A stretch of 64,000 bases of DNA from Sphingobacteriales bacterium 50-39 (GTDB lineage Bacteria > Bacteroidota > Bacteroidia > Chitinophagales > Chitinophagaceae): assembly GCA_001898505.1 (NCBI GenBank), contig MKTZ01000001.1:868001-932000 (forward strand), given 5' to 3'. The notes under the pieces were generated by a model. That model was not told where the DNA came from, searched no databases, and worked only from the letters and a program-made list of their open reading frames with translations. This document shows, piece by piece, positions 18,441-27,987 of this stretch. The stretch's first letter is position 1; each line of letters begins with the position of its first letter. A program made the position numbers and the translations under genes.

Positions 18441-19844
18441 ATGCAAAAAATGAATTGGGGGCAATTGTACAGTCCTCTCCGGACGGGATCCACCCGGCCA
18501 AGGACGAGCGTTCAACCGGGGGCCGACCGACGGACCTCTTTTCTCAGGGATTACGACAGGATAATTTTTTCTTCCGCCTTTCGCAGATTGCAGAATAAGA
18601 CGCAGGTGTTCCCATTGCCGGGGCCGGTGTTTGTTCATAACCGGCTGACACACAGTTTGGAAGTGGCTTCCGTGGGGAGGTCGCTGGGGAAGGCGGTGGG
18701 GGATGCCATCGCGGACCGATATACCGCGTCGGGGGACGAGTTCCGGGAGTTCTATAAATACGAGCTGCCATCCGTCATTGCGGCGGGGTGTCTGGCGCAT
18801 GATATTGGAAATCCTCCTTTCGGTCATTCAGGAGAGGATGCTATCCGTAATTTCTTTCGCGGGGTGCAGCAGGATGCGACCCTGGGGCAACGATTCAGGG
18901 AGGAACTGACACCCAATCAACAACGCGACTTTCTTTATTTTGAAGGGAATGCCAACGCCTTCCGGACATTGACGCATCATTTCAACGAGGCGCCGGGGGG
19001 ATTCCGGCTGACCTATGTCACGCTGGCTTCCATTGTAAAATATCCTTCAGACAGTCTGAATGGGTTCAACAAGCAACAATTAGCGACAAAGAAATCGGGG
19101 TTTTTCGACAGCGAGGTCGGGATATACCAGATGATAGCGGAGGAACTGGGGATACCGCGACTGGACCCGGAAAAACATATCTATGCCCGTCATCCTTTTG
19201 TGTATCTCGTCGAGGCGGCGGATGATATTTGTTACCGGATCATCGACTTCGAGGATGCACACCGGCTGAATATCATCTCCATCGACACGATCAAGGACCT
19301 TTTTCTTTCCTTTTTTGATGAGGAGAAGGGGTATGATGCGCGTGAAAGAGTGGAGAAGGTGTTCCATGAAATAAATGACGACAATCAGAAGGTGCAATTC
19401 CTGCGCGCCAAGCTGATCAACCTGCTGATCTATAGGGTGCGGGATGTGTTTATGGAAAAAGAAGAGCTGTTGCTGGAGGGGAAGGTGGAAAAGTCGTTGA
19501 TCGACTACCTGCCGGCGCGGGAGCTGGCGCTGATGAAAAAGATCGATAAATATTCTGTGGAGCATATATATAACCACCGGAGCGTGGTGGAGATAGAGAT
19601 AGCGGGGTACAATGTCATCGGAGGGATGTTGAAGGAGTTCTTAGGGGCTGTCCTGAATCCCCATAATGCGAAGTCGGAGAAGCTGTTGCAGCTGATATCC
19701 AGGCAGTTTGTCATCAAGGGCCAGGCCGGGAGTCTGTATGGGGATATACAATCCGTTGTAGATTTCATCGCCGGGATGACCGATCTGTATGCCGTGGACC
19801 TTTACCGGAAGATCACGGGGATGGCGTTCCCGACGATACGGTAG
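18441..19844 (+). CDS. dgt: Deoxyguanosinetriphosphate triphosphohydrolase
   Basis: A 467-residue HD-domain enzyme that hydrolyses dGTP to deoxyguanosine and triphosphate. The N-terminal hallmark DYDRIIFSSAFRRLQNKTQVF is present, followed by the HD metal residues: H71 in NRLTHSLEV, H120-D121 in AHDIGNPPFGHSGED, and a later Asp in VEAADDICYRIID. Length is normal for the family. The ATG at 18441 is 13 bases after the fusion gene, so transcription may be shared, but the function (nucleotide pool control) is unrelated to glycan use. A start at 18450 is also possible. Confidence 0.93.
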   Translation: MQKMNWGQLYSPLRTGSTRPRTSVQPGADRRTSFLRDYDRIIFSSAFRRLQNKTQVFPLPGPVFVHNRLTHSLEVASVGRSLGKAVGDAIADRYTASGDEFREFYKYELPSVIAAGCLAHDIGNPPFGHSGEDAIRNFFRGVQQDATLGQRFREELTPNQQRDFLYFEGNANAFRTLTHHFNEAPGGFRLTYVTLASIVKYPSDSLNGFNKQQLATKKSGFFDSEVGIYQMIAEELGIPRLDPEKHIYARHPFVYLVEAADDICYRIIDFEDAHRLNIISIDTIKDLFLSFFDEEKGYDARERVEKVFHEINDDNQKVQFLRAKLINLLIYRVRDVFMEKEELLLEGKVEKSLIDYLPARELALMKKIDKYSVEHIYNHRSVVEIEIAGYNVIGGMLKEFLGAVLNPHNAKSEKLLQLISRQFVIKGQAGSLYGDIQSVVDFIAGMTDLYAVDLYRKITGMAFPTIR

Positions 19845-19909
19845 GGGCGGAACCTGGCAGGGCGGGACGGATGGCATGAAAATTAGGTGGTATATATTAA
19901 ACGCTTCTT

Positions 19910-20143
19910 ATGTTTAATAGATTCACCATTTACTTCAGCTTCGAAGGGAAACAATACCGTGGCGAAATCCAGCCGCTGCAGGCCGGCGCTCAGCACCGGA
20001 AGCCAACTGCTTTCCAGGTGTTCCTTAACAATGTATACTGTGGATTGATACGTCGAAGGGACGATGGGTGGGAAACCGATTCCCCAAAATGTGCGATACT
20101 GGTAAGACCCATCTCGTACCAGATAGAAGATTGGTATGAATAG
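19910..20143 (+). CDS. Small conserved-looking hypothetical protein
   Basis: A 77-residue soluble protein starting FNRFTIYFSFEGKQYRGEIQPL and ending SYQIEDWYE; it is rich in aromatic residues and has no signal peptide, membrane helix or recognised domain. The composition and clean ATG after an AT-rich spacer favour a true gene. It stands alone between dgt and the convergent ECF sigma gene. Function unknown. Confidence 0.65.
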   Translation: MFNRFTIYFSFEGKQYRGEIQPLQAGAQHRKPTAFQVFLNNVYCGLIRRRDDGWETDSPKCAILVRPISYQIEDWYE

Positions 20144-20177
20144 CCATTCCCCGGACGCTAATGTCTGTCCTTCGGAC

Positions 20178-20196
20178 GAGCCGCATCCCGCGGCTC
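20178..20196. terminator. Hairpin between convergent genes
   Basis: A perfect seven-pair GC-rich stem GAGCCGC / GCGGCTC with loop ATCCC lies between the stop codons of the 77-residue protein (+) and the ECF sigma gene (-). A smaller stem GTCC/GGAC sits just left of it. No T run is seen on either strand, so its role as terminator is only suggested by position. Confidence 0.4.
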
Positions 20197-20205
20197 CTGG
20201 ATTGT

Positions 20206-20745
20206 TTAATCTTCCATCGCCTGGACCAGCTTTCTCATGGCGATGGCCAATTGTCCCTCGACAGTCTTTATGGATAGGTCCAGGAGAGTGGCGACGTCCT
20301 TGTATTTCAGTCCATCTTCCTTAATGAGCTTGAAGATGAGCTTGCAGCGAGGGGGCAGGTTCCGGATAGCAGCGTTCATTTTTTTGACGGCTTCGGAATG
20401 GATCAGCAGGGTCTCGGGGTCGGCGTTGAACTGAATATATTCATGGCTGCGTTCAGCAATATCCACGATACGATGAGAAGTATTGCGGAGATGGTTTAAT
20501 GAAAGGTTTTTTACAGACACATACAGATAAACCTCCAGATTGCGAATGGAGGATGATTCCTCTCTTTTCTTCCACAATTGCATAAATACGTCGTGAACGA
20601 TGTCTTCGGCGGGCTGTTTTTGATGAACGATGGAGAAGCAGAAACGGTACAAACGCACGAAATATTTTCGATAGCATTCCTCGAAGGCTTGCACATCGTT
20701 GAGCGCAGTTATCTTATCATGCAGTATGGTTATGGTAGTGTCCAT
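20206..20745 (-). CDS. ECF sigma-70 factor (Bacteroides expansion family 1), locus 2
   Basis: A 179-residue ECF sigma factor from the ATG at 20745 (MDTTITILHDK); a GTG at 20754 would add three residues. Region 2 includes CYRKYFVRLYRFCFSIV and EDIVHDVFMQLWKKRE; region 4 includes NLPPRCKLIFKLIKEDGLKY and the helix-turn-helix YKDVATLLDLSIKTVEGQLA. Unlike locus 1 it is transcribed away from its presumed FecR partner, with a 122-base shared upstream region, so sigma and anti-sigma are separately promoted. It should activate the downstream SusC/SusD operon. Confidence 0.92.
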   Translation of the reverse strand: MDTTITILHDKITALNDVQAFEECYRKYFVRLYRFCFSIVHQKQPAEDIVHDVFMQLWKKREESSSIRNLEVYLYVSVKNLSLNHLRNTSHRIVDIAERSHEYIQFNADPETLLIHSEAVKKMNAAIRNLPPRCKLIFKLIKEDGLKYKDVATLLDLSIKTVEGQLAIAMRKLVQAMED

Positions 20746-20867
20746 GGCAAACACCCTTGGGACGGGCTCCTTTCGGGAGCTAAGAATAAAGGTAGAATTT
20801 TTTTTATTTTCCTTTTAAGGGTTTTTTGTGAGTGGTGTGTCCTTTTTCCTAGTCAACCTTATATATC

Positions 20868-21911
20868 ATGGATCAGGATAGAATGGATGTCTTGCTGGCA
20901 AGATATCTGGCGGGAGAATTAACGCCCGAAGAGAACGAAGAGCTGGAATGGGCTATGCTCGCCAATCCCGCCTTGCGTGAGACCTTACAGCTGTTACAGC
21001 GGATGCGGGAGGCGCCCAGGGGGGGAAGCGCTGCGGAAGAAAGCGAGATGATGGAACGCGGGCTGGCGAGAATTATGGATGAACCTGTTGCGAAGCCGGC
21101 TGAGACTGTTGCTATGCCGAAGGTCGTGGTCTGGAGAAGATGGGCAGCTGCGGCGGCGGTACTGGCATTGGTTGTAGGTGGCGCTCTGCTGTATCGCGGA
21201 GGCAAACGTGAAGTCGTGGTTAGTAATGCACCTGTACATGGTAAAGAGATAGTAACCCGTTATGGGACACGCAGCTATCAGGAGCTGCCGGATGGCTCCA
21301 AACTCTGGCTCAATGCGGGTTCCAAGGTGACGTATGCTGAAGTATCTGCGGGGGGACGCAGGGAGCTGACGCTGACAGGGGAGGCTTTTTTTGACATAAA
21401 GCATGACCCGGAGCATCCGTTTATCATACACACCGGCAAACTGGATGTAAAGGTGCTGGGCACCTCGTTCAATATAAAAGCCTATCCCAACGATTCCACC
21501 ATAGAGACCACACTGATCAATGGCAAGGTAGAGATAGACTGGCCGGGTGGGGTAGGTATTATATTACGGCCGCATGAAAAAGTAGTGATACCAATACGAG
21601 AGATGCAGAAGACGGAGGCCATCGTGGATCGAAAAATGGTGGCGCCTGATCCTCAATACAATACAGTTATAGAGACCTCGTGGGTAGAGGACAAGCTGGT
21701 ATTCCGGAATGAAGCATTTTCCGATGTGAGCAAGAAGCTCGAAAGGTGGTATAATATCCATATCAGCTTTGAGGACAAGCGCTATCTGCAGGACAGGCTC
21801 ACGGCTTATTTCAAGGATCAACCCATTAAAAATGTAATGGATGCGTTGCAGATATCATTGGGATTCCATTATCGTATAGAAGGAGACACCATACACATCA
21901 CATCAAAATAG
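20868..21911 (+). CDS. FecR family anti-sigma factor, locus 2
   Basis: A 347-residue single-pass membrane regulator. A short acidic cytosolic N-terminus (LLARYLAGELTPEENEELE) precedes a membrane helix at about 92-110 (WAAAAAVLALVVGGALLY). The periplasmic FecR domain carries LPDGSKLWLNAGSKV, LTLTGEAFFDI and VLGTSFNIKAYP; the last 75 residues match the DUF4974 module that meets the SusC STN domain. The ATG at 20868 follows a T-rich region and is 122 bases from the divergent sigma start. The shared structured leader begins 17 bases after its stop. Confidence 0.93.
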   Translation: MDQDRMDVLLARYLAGELTPEENEELEWAMLANPALRETLQLLQRMREAPRGGSAAEESEMMERGLARIMDEPVAKPAETVAMPKVVVWRRWAAAAAVLALVVGGALLYRGGKREVVVSNAPVHGKEIVTRYGTRSYQELPDGSKLWLNAGSKVTYAEVSAGGRRELTLTGEAFFDIKHDPEHPFIIHTGKLDVKVLGTSFNIKAYPNDSTIETTLINGKVEIDWPGGVGIILRPHEKVVIPIREMQKTEAIVDRKMVAPDPQYNTVIETSWVEDKLVFRNEAFSDVSKKLERWYNIHISFEDKRYLQDRLTAYFKDQPIKNVMDALQISLGFHYRIEGDTIHITSK

Positions 21912-21928
21912 GAGGATATGTAACAACA

Positions 21929-21988
21929 ACCAAAACGATATAAAATGCTTGCCCAAAAAAACAGGAAGTGCTGTCACACCTCCTGAAG
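21929..21988 (+). promoter_or_regulatory. Structured susC leader element, copy 2
   Basis: ACCAAAAC at 21929-21936, GCCCA at 21951-21955 and a hairpin at 21962-21985 (CAGGAAGTG / CACCTCCTG, eight of nine positions paired, loop CTGTCA), then AAG. It ends 83 bases before the SusC ATG at 22069 and has no T run. Order, spacing and position after FecR match the locus 1 element at 5305-5365, although stem bases differ, which is the pattern expected of a conserved RNA structure. Confidence 0.6.
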
Positions 21989-22068
21989 TTGGGTATAATC
22001 ACAGACTGATACCTAAGTTCCGCCCGGAAGCCAGGCATCTGATTATTTAACCTCAACATTTCAAATGT

Positions 22069-25000
22069 ATGAAAAAAAATGTTAGTGAAATCCTTCTGCG
22101 TATGAAACTAGCGATTGCCCTACTACTAATTACCTTTCTACAGGTGTCCGCAAAAGTTCATTCCCAGGATAGGATCACTCTCAGTGAGAAGGGCATCAGC
22201 TGGGCCCAGTTCTTCGACCTGCTGCAGAAAAAGAGCAATTACACATTTGTCTACAAGGATGACGTGCTGCCCCATCAGGAAAAGATCGATGTGGCGGTAG
22301 TCGATCGTACTGTCCCACAGATACTTGATAAGGTGCTGGGTGGTTCTTCCCTGACCTATCAGGTGTTGTCGGGCAACCTCGTGGTGGTGACGGCCAGGCT
22401 GGCGGATGCGGGTGACGTACGTATCAGCGGGAAAGTCTTGTCAGCCGCGGGGGATGCGCTGGCGGGGGCCAGCGTGAAGGTGAAGGGGACCGCGATGGGG
22501 GCCTCCACGGATGCCGGCGGTAATTTTACCCTGGTGGTACCTGAGGAGGCAATATTGGTAGTATCCTATATCGGCTACCAGGAGCAGGAGATACCCGTGT
22601 CCGGCAGGACACAGTTTACCATCGTCCTGCAGGCTGTGCCGGGGAATATCAATGAGGTGGTAGTGATCGGATATGGCACTACCCGAAAGAAGAGTCTTAC
22701 CGGCGCCGTATCCACCATACGGGCCAGCGACCTGAACAATCTGCCTGTCGGGGATGTGAGCCAGATCATGCAGGGCAAGGCGGCGGGTGTGGCCATCACC
22801 CAGTCCACCGGAGCGCCGGGAACGCCTATTTCCGTACGTATCCGGGGTATCGGGACCATCAATAACAACGACCCCTTGTATATCATCGATGGGGTGCCGA
22901 CGAAGGATGGTATCAATGCCATCTCCCCCAATGACATCGAGGACATCAGCATATTGAAGGATGCGTCTTCGGCCAGCATTTATGGGGCGAGGGCGTCCAA
23001 CGGCGTAGTGCTTGTCACGACAAAGAAAGGGCGGAGCGGCAAGCCAAGATTCAGCTTTAATGCCTATAGCGGTGTTCAGTCGCCGGAGAAGTATATCAAG
23101 ATGACGAATACGCGGGAGTATGTGACCGCCTTTAACACGGCGGCAGCGGTGGATGGGAGAAAACAGATACCGTTGGGAATGCTGGATACATTGCCGGATC
23201 TGGATTACCAGCATCAGGTATTGAAGTCGGCCAATCTGACCAATATGCAGCTGTCGGTGAGCGGAGGCAGCGAGAGTACGCAGTATATGGTTTCAGCCAG
23301 CTATTTTACACAAGAAGGGTTGATCAAGAATTCGGCGTACGACCGGCTGAGCATTCGCAGCTCCGTGACCAGCACTCTGTCGCGGCTATTCAAGTTCGGA
23401 ACGAACATGAACCTGGCTTATAACAAGACCCGCCAGGTGGGCAGCTCGGGGGATGGGTATGGGAATGGTAATCCGGGAGCCAGTGTCATGCGGTATGCGT
23501 TGTTCCGTACGCCCGCCTTGCCTGTATATTATGCGCCGGGTCAGTACCTGGACCTTCCGACGCCGGACAGTCTCGCGTATTTTTTTGGGGATGGTCTTAA
23601 CCCTGTGGGGCTGGCTGCCAATACCGACCGGAATTTCTACAACTATTCTTTGTTAGGTGATGCCTATCTGGAGATCACACCGATAAAGAATCTGCGTATC
23701 CGCAGTGACATCGGCACTAACCTGATCCTGTCGGAGTATAAGCAATTCTATCCTACCTGGGGCGGACCTATACGGTTTCAGAATATCCCGAACTCGCTTG
23801 CTCAATCTTATAGTAACAATTTTACTTACAACTGGACGAATACTGCTACGTATAATTTGAATTTCGGGGAGCATGGGCTCGAGGTCCTTGTAGGAGCGGA
23901 AGCTGTCGACAACGCCATACATCAGCTATCCGCCAGCCGTACCACTTATGTGAATCAGGGTGGTTCGTTCCAATACCTGGACAATGGGACGTTGAATCCA
24001 TTGAATGGGGGGAATGAGAGTCAGTGGGCATTGTTCTCGCTCTTCGGTCGCCTCAGCTATCAATATAACGATAAATACCTTGCCAGCTTCAATTTCAGGC
24101 GGGATGGCAGCTCGCGGCTGGATCCTCATGATCGGTATGGCAATTTCTTTTCCGGGGCCGTGGGTTGGCGTATCGACAAGGAGAAGTTTATGGCGAATGT
24201 CCGTAACGTGTCGCTGTTGAAGCTGCGGGCCAGCCTGGGTCAACTGGGCAACCAGGAGATCGGCAATTATTCCTACACATCTGTCGTCGGGCCCACCGGC
24301 GGCTACTATCCCTTTGGAGGAACACCTGTGCCAGGCTATACCATCGTGGCCAAGGGCAATCCCAATGTCAAATGGGAGACGAGCACGCAGACCGATATAG
24401 GTGTCGACCTGGGCATGTTCAACAATGCATTGAATTTTACAGTTGACTATTACAACAAGAAGACCAGCAATATGCTCCTGTCCATACCTGCGCCCAGCAG
24501 TGGCGGCGGAGCTGCCAATCCTACGGAAAATGCCGGCACCGTGGTCAACAGGGGTTTCGAGTTCGAGGTCAGCTATAGAAAAGCCATCAACAGGGACTGG
24601 CGGTATGAGGTAAGCGCGAATTTCGCGACTGTCCATAATGAAGTGCTTTCCCTGGCTGGCGGACGGCCTATTCCTGCGGGACGTATCGACAACAATCTTT
24701 ATGGCACTATCACCACCGAAGGGCAGCCTATCGGAGAGTTCTATCTGTTGCAGATGGATGGTATTTTCCAGACACCATTGGAAGTGTTCACACATGCTTA
24801 CCAGGGTGCGGGTATCATGCCGGGAGATGTAAAATTTAGAGATATTAACCATGACGGAGTGATCGATCAAAATGACAGAGTTTATGCCGGAAGCCCTATA
24901 CCGAAGTTCACCTATGGGTTTACGGGGAATCTTTCTTATAAGGAACTGGATCTGAGTCTATTCTTCCAGGGTGTCAATGGGAACAAGATCTATAACCAGG

Positions 25001-25422
25001 TGCTCACCGACATAGAAGGGTTCTACCGGAGCTTCAATATTACGGAGCGTGCGGCCAGCAAGGCCTGGACAAAAGAAGGGTCCACCAATGTCTTCCCTCG
25101 TCTGAGCTGGACCGGGGCGCAGAATAACAAGCAGGCTTCCACGAGATTTTTGGAGAATGGTTCCTATCTGCGGCTGAAGAATGTGCAGCTGGGCTATCGT
25201 ATCCCTGCCGGGACCCTGTCTCGCTGGAAGGTGTCCGGCATACGGTTTTTCGTGAGCGTGCAGAATGCATTCACCATCACCAAGTACACCGGTCTCGATC
25301 CCGAGATGGCTACCAGCGCCAATGCCGCTACGGCGGGGGATGGAGATAAGGCCATAGGTATCGACTGGGGGACCTATCCTTCTGCGCGGACCTATACGGC
25401 AGGTGTGAATATCAATTTCTAA
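22069..25422 (+). CDS. SusC/RagA-type TonB-dependent outer-membrane transporter with STN domain, locus 2
   Basis: A 1117-residue transporter. Signal peptide at about 10-32 (LAIALLLITFLQVSAKVHSQ), STN domain about 35-105 (WAQFFDLLQKKSNYTFVYKD), carboxypeptidase-regulatory-like domain about 115-200 (ISGKVLSAAGDALAGASVKV), plug with the classic SusC motif VVVIGYGTTRKKSLTGAV and PLYIIDGVP and SIYGARASNGVVLVTTKKG, then a large barrel with the late motif FRDINHDGVIDQNDR and an aromatic C-terminus. It imports the locus 2 glycan with the SusD gene 16 bases downstream and passes substrate status to FecR through STN. Confidence 0.96.
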   Translation: MKKNVSEILLRMKLAIALLLITFLQVSAKVHSQDRITLSEKGISWAQFFDLLQKKSNYTFVYKDDVLPHQEKIDVAVVDRTVPQILDKVLGGSSLTYQVLSGNLVVVTARLADAGDVRISGKVLSAAGDALAGASVKVKGTAMGASTDAGGNFTLVVPEEAILVVSYIGYQEQEIPVSGRTQFTIVLQAVPGNINEVVVIGYGTTRKKSLTGAVSTIRASDLNNLPVGDVSQIMQGKAAGVAITQSTGAPGTPISVRIRGIGTINNNDPLYIIDGVPTKDGINAISPNDIEDISILKDASSASIYGARASNGVVLVTTKKGRSGKPRFSFNAYSGVQSPEKYIKMTNTREYVTAFNTAAAVDGRKQIPLGMLDTLPDLDYQHQVLKSANLTNMQLSVSGGSESTQYMVSASYFTQEGLIKNSAYDRLSIRSSVTSTLSRLFKFGTNMNLAYNKTRQVGSSGDGYGNGNPGASVMRYALFRTPALPVYYAPGQYLDLPTPDSLAYFFGDGLNPVGLAANTDRNFYNYSLLGDAYLEITPIKNLRIRSDIGTNLILSEYKQFYPTWGGPIRFQNIPNSLAQSYSNNFTYNWTNTATYNLNFGEHGLEVLVGAEAVDNAIHQLSASRTTYVNQGGSFQYLDNGTLNPLNGGNESQWALFSLFGRLSYQYNDKYLASFNFRRDGSSRLDPHDRYGNFFSGAVGWRIDKEKFMANVRNVSLLKLRASLGQLGNQEIGNYSYTSVVGPTGGYYPFGGTPVPGYTIVAKGNPNVKWETSTQTDIGVDLGMFNNALNFTVDYYNKKTSNMLLSIPAPSSGGGAANPTENAGTVVNRGFEFEVSYRKAINRDWRYEVSANFATVHNEVLSLAGGRPIPAGRIDNNLYGTITTEGQPIGEFYLLQMDGIFQTPLEVFTHAYQGAGIMPGDVKFRDINHDGVIDQNDRVYAGSPIPKFTYGFTGNLSYKELDLSLFFQGVNGNKIYNQVLTDIEGFYRSFNITERAASKAWTKEGSTNVFPRLSWTGAQNNKQASTRFLENGSYLRLKNVQLGYRIPAGTLSRWKVSGIRFFVSVQNAFTITKYTGLDPEMATSANAATAGDGDKAIGIDWGTYPSARTYTAGVNINF

Positions 25423-25438
25423 TCTTCAAACTTCTTAT

Positions 25439-26938
25439 ATGCAGCGTATTCTTATTTTTTCTTTCTGTTGTCTTACCGTAGTTGCCGGGGGGTGCAAGAA
25501 GTTCCTCGACAAGCAGCTGCTGGGGCAGACGACCCCCGATAATTTTTTTACCTCCGATGCCAATGCGCAGCTGGCGCTGAATGCGGCCTATGCACCGCTC
25601 AGCTTTACTTCCGGCGCTTCGAATGCCATCTGGGTATTGGGGGATGTCGCCTCCGACGATGCTATTAAGGGAGGGCTGGCCGGGGATCAGGCCGACTTTG
25701 ACGCCATCGATCAATTCAATATACTTACTACCAATTCGGCTGTAGAGGCCGTATGGCAACGCTATTATGATGGAGTGTTCAAATGCAATGTGGTGTTGGA
25801 TGGGCTTCCCGCCTCCAATACAAAGGTTTCGGATGCCACGAAGAAATCGGTGATCGCACAGGCCAGATTCCTCCGTGCCTATTATTATTTTATTCTCACC
25901 AGCTGTTATGGGGAGATCCCGCTGCATCTGAAGGTAGAGACGCCGGAGGAGCTGCAAAGTCCGGCCCTTTCGCAGGACAGTATCTTCCGGCAGGTGGAGC
26001 AGGACTGTCTGGCGGCTGCGCCAGATCTTCCCGATGCCACGCATGGAGCCGATCTTGGGAGGGCGTCGAAGTGGGCGGCGCTGTCGTTATTGTCCAAGGC
26101 TTATCTTTTTCATACTGCTCTTGCCAACCATTGGCAGCTGGCGGCGCAGACGGCGCAACAGGTGGTGGATTCCAAACAATACACCCTCACCAAGCTGTAT
26201 TCGGACAATTTCAGCGCCACCACGAAGGACAACACCGAGGCTATCTTCACCGTGAATCATATCACCGGCTATCAGCCTATACAGGGTAATGAGCTGAATG
26301 CGTGGTTCTCTCCCCGCAGTCTCACCGGCTATGGGTTCTTTTACCCTACGCAGGACCTCGTGGATAATTTCGAGAACGGTGACCCGCGATTGGATTATAC
26401 CGTAGCCAGGGCCGGGCATCCCTATTTCGACACGCCTTTCGATCCTTCCTGGACTACCACCGGGTATATTACAAAGAAGATGGTGCAGCCTCTGTCAGAA
26501 GTTCCCATCGGGAAGAAGAACGATGGAAGCGTGAATTACGAGGCTTTGCGATATTCCGATGTGCTGCTCGTGCTGGCCGAGGCGTATAATGAAAGTGGAA
26601 ATCCTACTGCGGCCCTGGCGCCATTGGATTCTGTGCGCCGGCGTGCGCGGGAGTCGTACCTGTATGATGCGTCGTTGCCCGGGTATGGCACGGTACCTGC
26701 AGGGCTGCTGGCGGATGTGACTACTACTGATGCTGCACAATTGCGGGATGCTATTCGCAAGGAGCGGAGGTCGGAGCTGGCGATGGAGTTCCATCGATTC
26801 TTCGACGTGATCCGTTATGGCAGTGCGTATGCCACTTCTGCCCTTACAAAAGGCGCCCCCAACTTCAATTATGATAAGAACAAGTGGTTTCCCATTCCAC
26901 AGAGCGAGCGGGACACGAATAAAAAGCTTGGTAAATAA
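25439..26938 (+). CDS. SusD/RagB-type glycan-binding lipoprotein, locus 2
   Basis: A 499-residue lipoprotein: signal peptide with Cys near residue 19 (VVAGGCKKFLD). The canonical RagB/SusD layout is clear: LDKQLLGQTTPDNFFTSDANAQL at the start, the TPR segment AQARFLRAYYYFILTSCYGEIPL, and the C-terminal signature RYSDVLLVLAEAYNESG plus AIRKERRSELAMEFHRFFDV and FPIPQSERDTNK. It caps the preceding SusC. The next gene starts 11 bases after the stop. Confidence 0.95.
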   Translation: MQRILIFSFCCLTVVAGGCKKFLDKQLLGQTTPDNFFTSDANAQLALNAAYAPLSFTSGASNAIWVLGDVASDDAIKGGLAGDQADFDAIDQFNILTTNSAVEAVWQRYYDGVFKCNVVLDGLPASNTKVSDATKKSVIAQARFLRAYYYFILTSCYGEIPLHLKVETPEELQSPALSQDSIFRQVEQDCLAAAPDLPDATHGADLGRASKWAALSLLSKAYLFHTALANHWQLAAQTAQQVVDSKQYTLTKLYSDNFSATTKDNTEAIFTVNHITGYQPIQGNELNAWFSPRSLTGYGFFYPTQDLVDNFENGDPRLDYTVARAGHPYFDTPFDPSWTTTGYITKKMVQPLSEVPIGKKNDGSVNYEALRYSDVLLVLAEAYNESGNPTAALAPLDSVRRRARESYLYDASLPGYGTVPAGLLADVTTTDAAQLRDAIRKERRSELAMEFHRFFDVIRYGSAYATSALTKGAPNFNYDKNKWFPIPQSERDTNKKLGK

Positions 26939-26949
26939 AAAATATTATT

Positions 26950-27987
26950 ATGCGTATCATATGCTTATTGCTGGCCGTGACGCTTGTCTTCTCCTGTAAG
27001 AAGAATGATCAGCCCGGTCCGAATTACAACTCAGATAAGAGCAGGCTGACCCAGCTGACCGACAGCCTGATGAATGTTTACAATAATAGCGTGGAAGGTA
27101 ATAAACCCGGCGATTACAGCGTAGGGGCCAGGGGCAGTCTGAAGGCCGCGTTGGACCTGGCTGCGCAGGTAGAGAGTGGCAAGTTCACCCAGGAGGAAGT
27201 GAATAATGCGTACAGCAATCTTGCGCTGGCCGGGCAGCAGTTCAGCACCAAGCTCATACAGGAAGTGTCGGCCCAGTATCTTGTCGGTCATTGGAAGTTC
27301 AATGGGAATGCTGCGGATTCCAGCGGTCACGGTCATAATGGCGCGTTGAAGACAGGCTATGTAGGAAGCAGCGCTGCGACGGCCACCGATGGAGGCACGT
27401 TGCCCCAACTGACGGCGGACAGGTTTGGAAGGGCGAATATGGCCTATAGCTTTGGTAACGGATCGTTGATACAGGTGCCTTATGCGTCGGAACTGAATTC
27501 ACCCTCCTTTACGATCAGCCTGTGGGTGGATATGACGTCCAATTCGAATGGCAGCTATATGATATCCATGAACAGGTGGTGGGGTTATAAGTTCAACCTG
27601 AATGGTACCGCCGTACCGTTTTTGACAGTGGCGACCGCTGCGACTATCTATGACCGGGATGCCGGCGCCGTGAATGTGGCTGCCGGTGTCTGGACACATC
27701 TGGCTGCTTCCTATACCGACGGCACCATGAAATTCTATGTCAATGGCGAGCTCAAGAAGACCTGGACCAATACGCCCGGAGCAGCCGTGACCCTGGCATC
27801 GCCCGTGGACCTTTCCATAGGTAATGAAATGCCAAAGGAGTTTTACAACATGACTGATAATTCCAATCCGGCTTATTTTTGGGGGGCCAGCTATTTCGTC
27901 GGATCGATGGACGATATTCGTATGTACAATAAGGTGCTGACCGATGCCGAGGTGAACTCTATTTATATTATCGAAAAAGATCTCTAA
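26950..27987 (+). CDS. LamG-like (concanavalin-fold) surface lipoprotein
   Basis: A 345-residue lipoprotein with Cys16 lipobox (VFSCKKN). Residues about 22-100 are a helical module resembling DUF4972 (LTQLTDSLMNVYNNSVEG), and residues about 110-340 are a LamG-like jelly roll: LVGHWKFNGNAADSSGHGHNG, FTISLWVDM, WTHLAASYTDGTMKFYVNG and MDDIRMYNKVLTDAEVNSIY. Its place right after SusD suggests a surface glycan-binding protein that hands substrate to SusCD. Its TAA stop is followed at once by the GH130 ATG, with no gap. Confidence 0.88.
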   Translation: MRIICLLLAVTLVFSCKKNDQPGPNYNSDKSRLTQLTDSLMNVYNNSVEGNKPGDYSVGARGSLKAALDLAAQVESGKFTQEEVNNAYSNLALAGQQFSTKLIQEVSAQYLVGHWKFNGNAADSSGHGHNGALKTGYVGSSAATATDGGTLPQLTADRFGRANMAYSFGNGSLIQVPYASELNSPSFTISLWVDMTSNSNGSYMISMNRWWGYKFNLNGTAVPFLTVATAATIYDRDAGAVNVAAGVWTHLAASYTDGTMKFYVNGELKKTWTNTPGAAVTLASPVDLSIGNEMPKEFYNMTDNSNPAYFWGASYFVGSMDDIRMYNKVLTDAEVNSIYIIEKDL

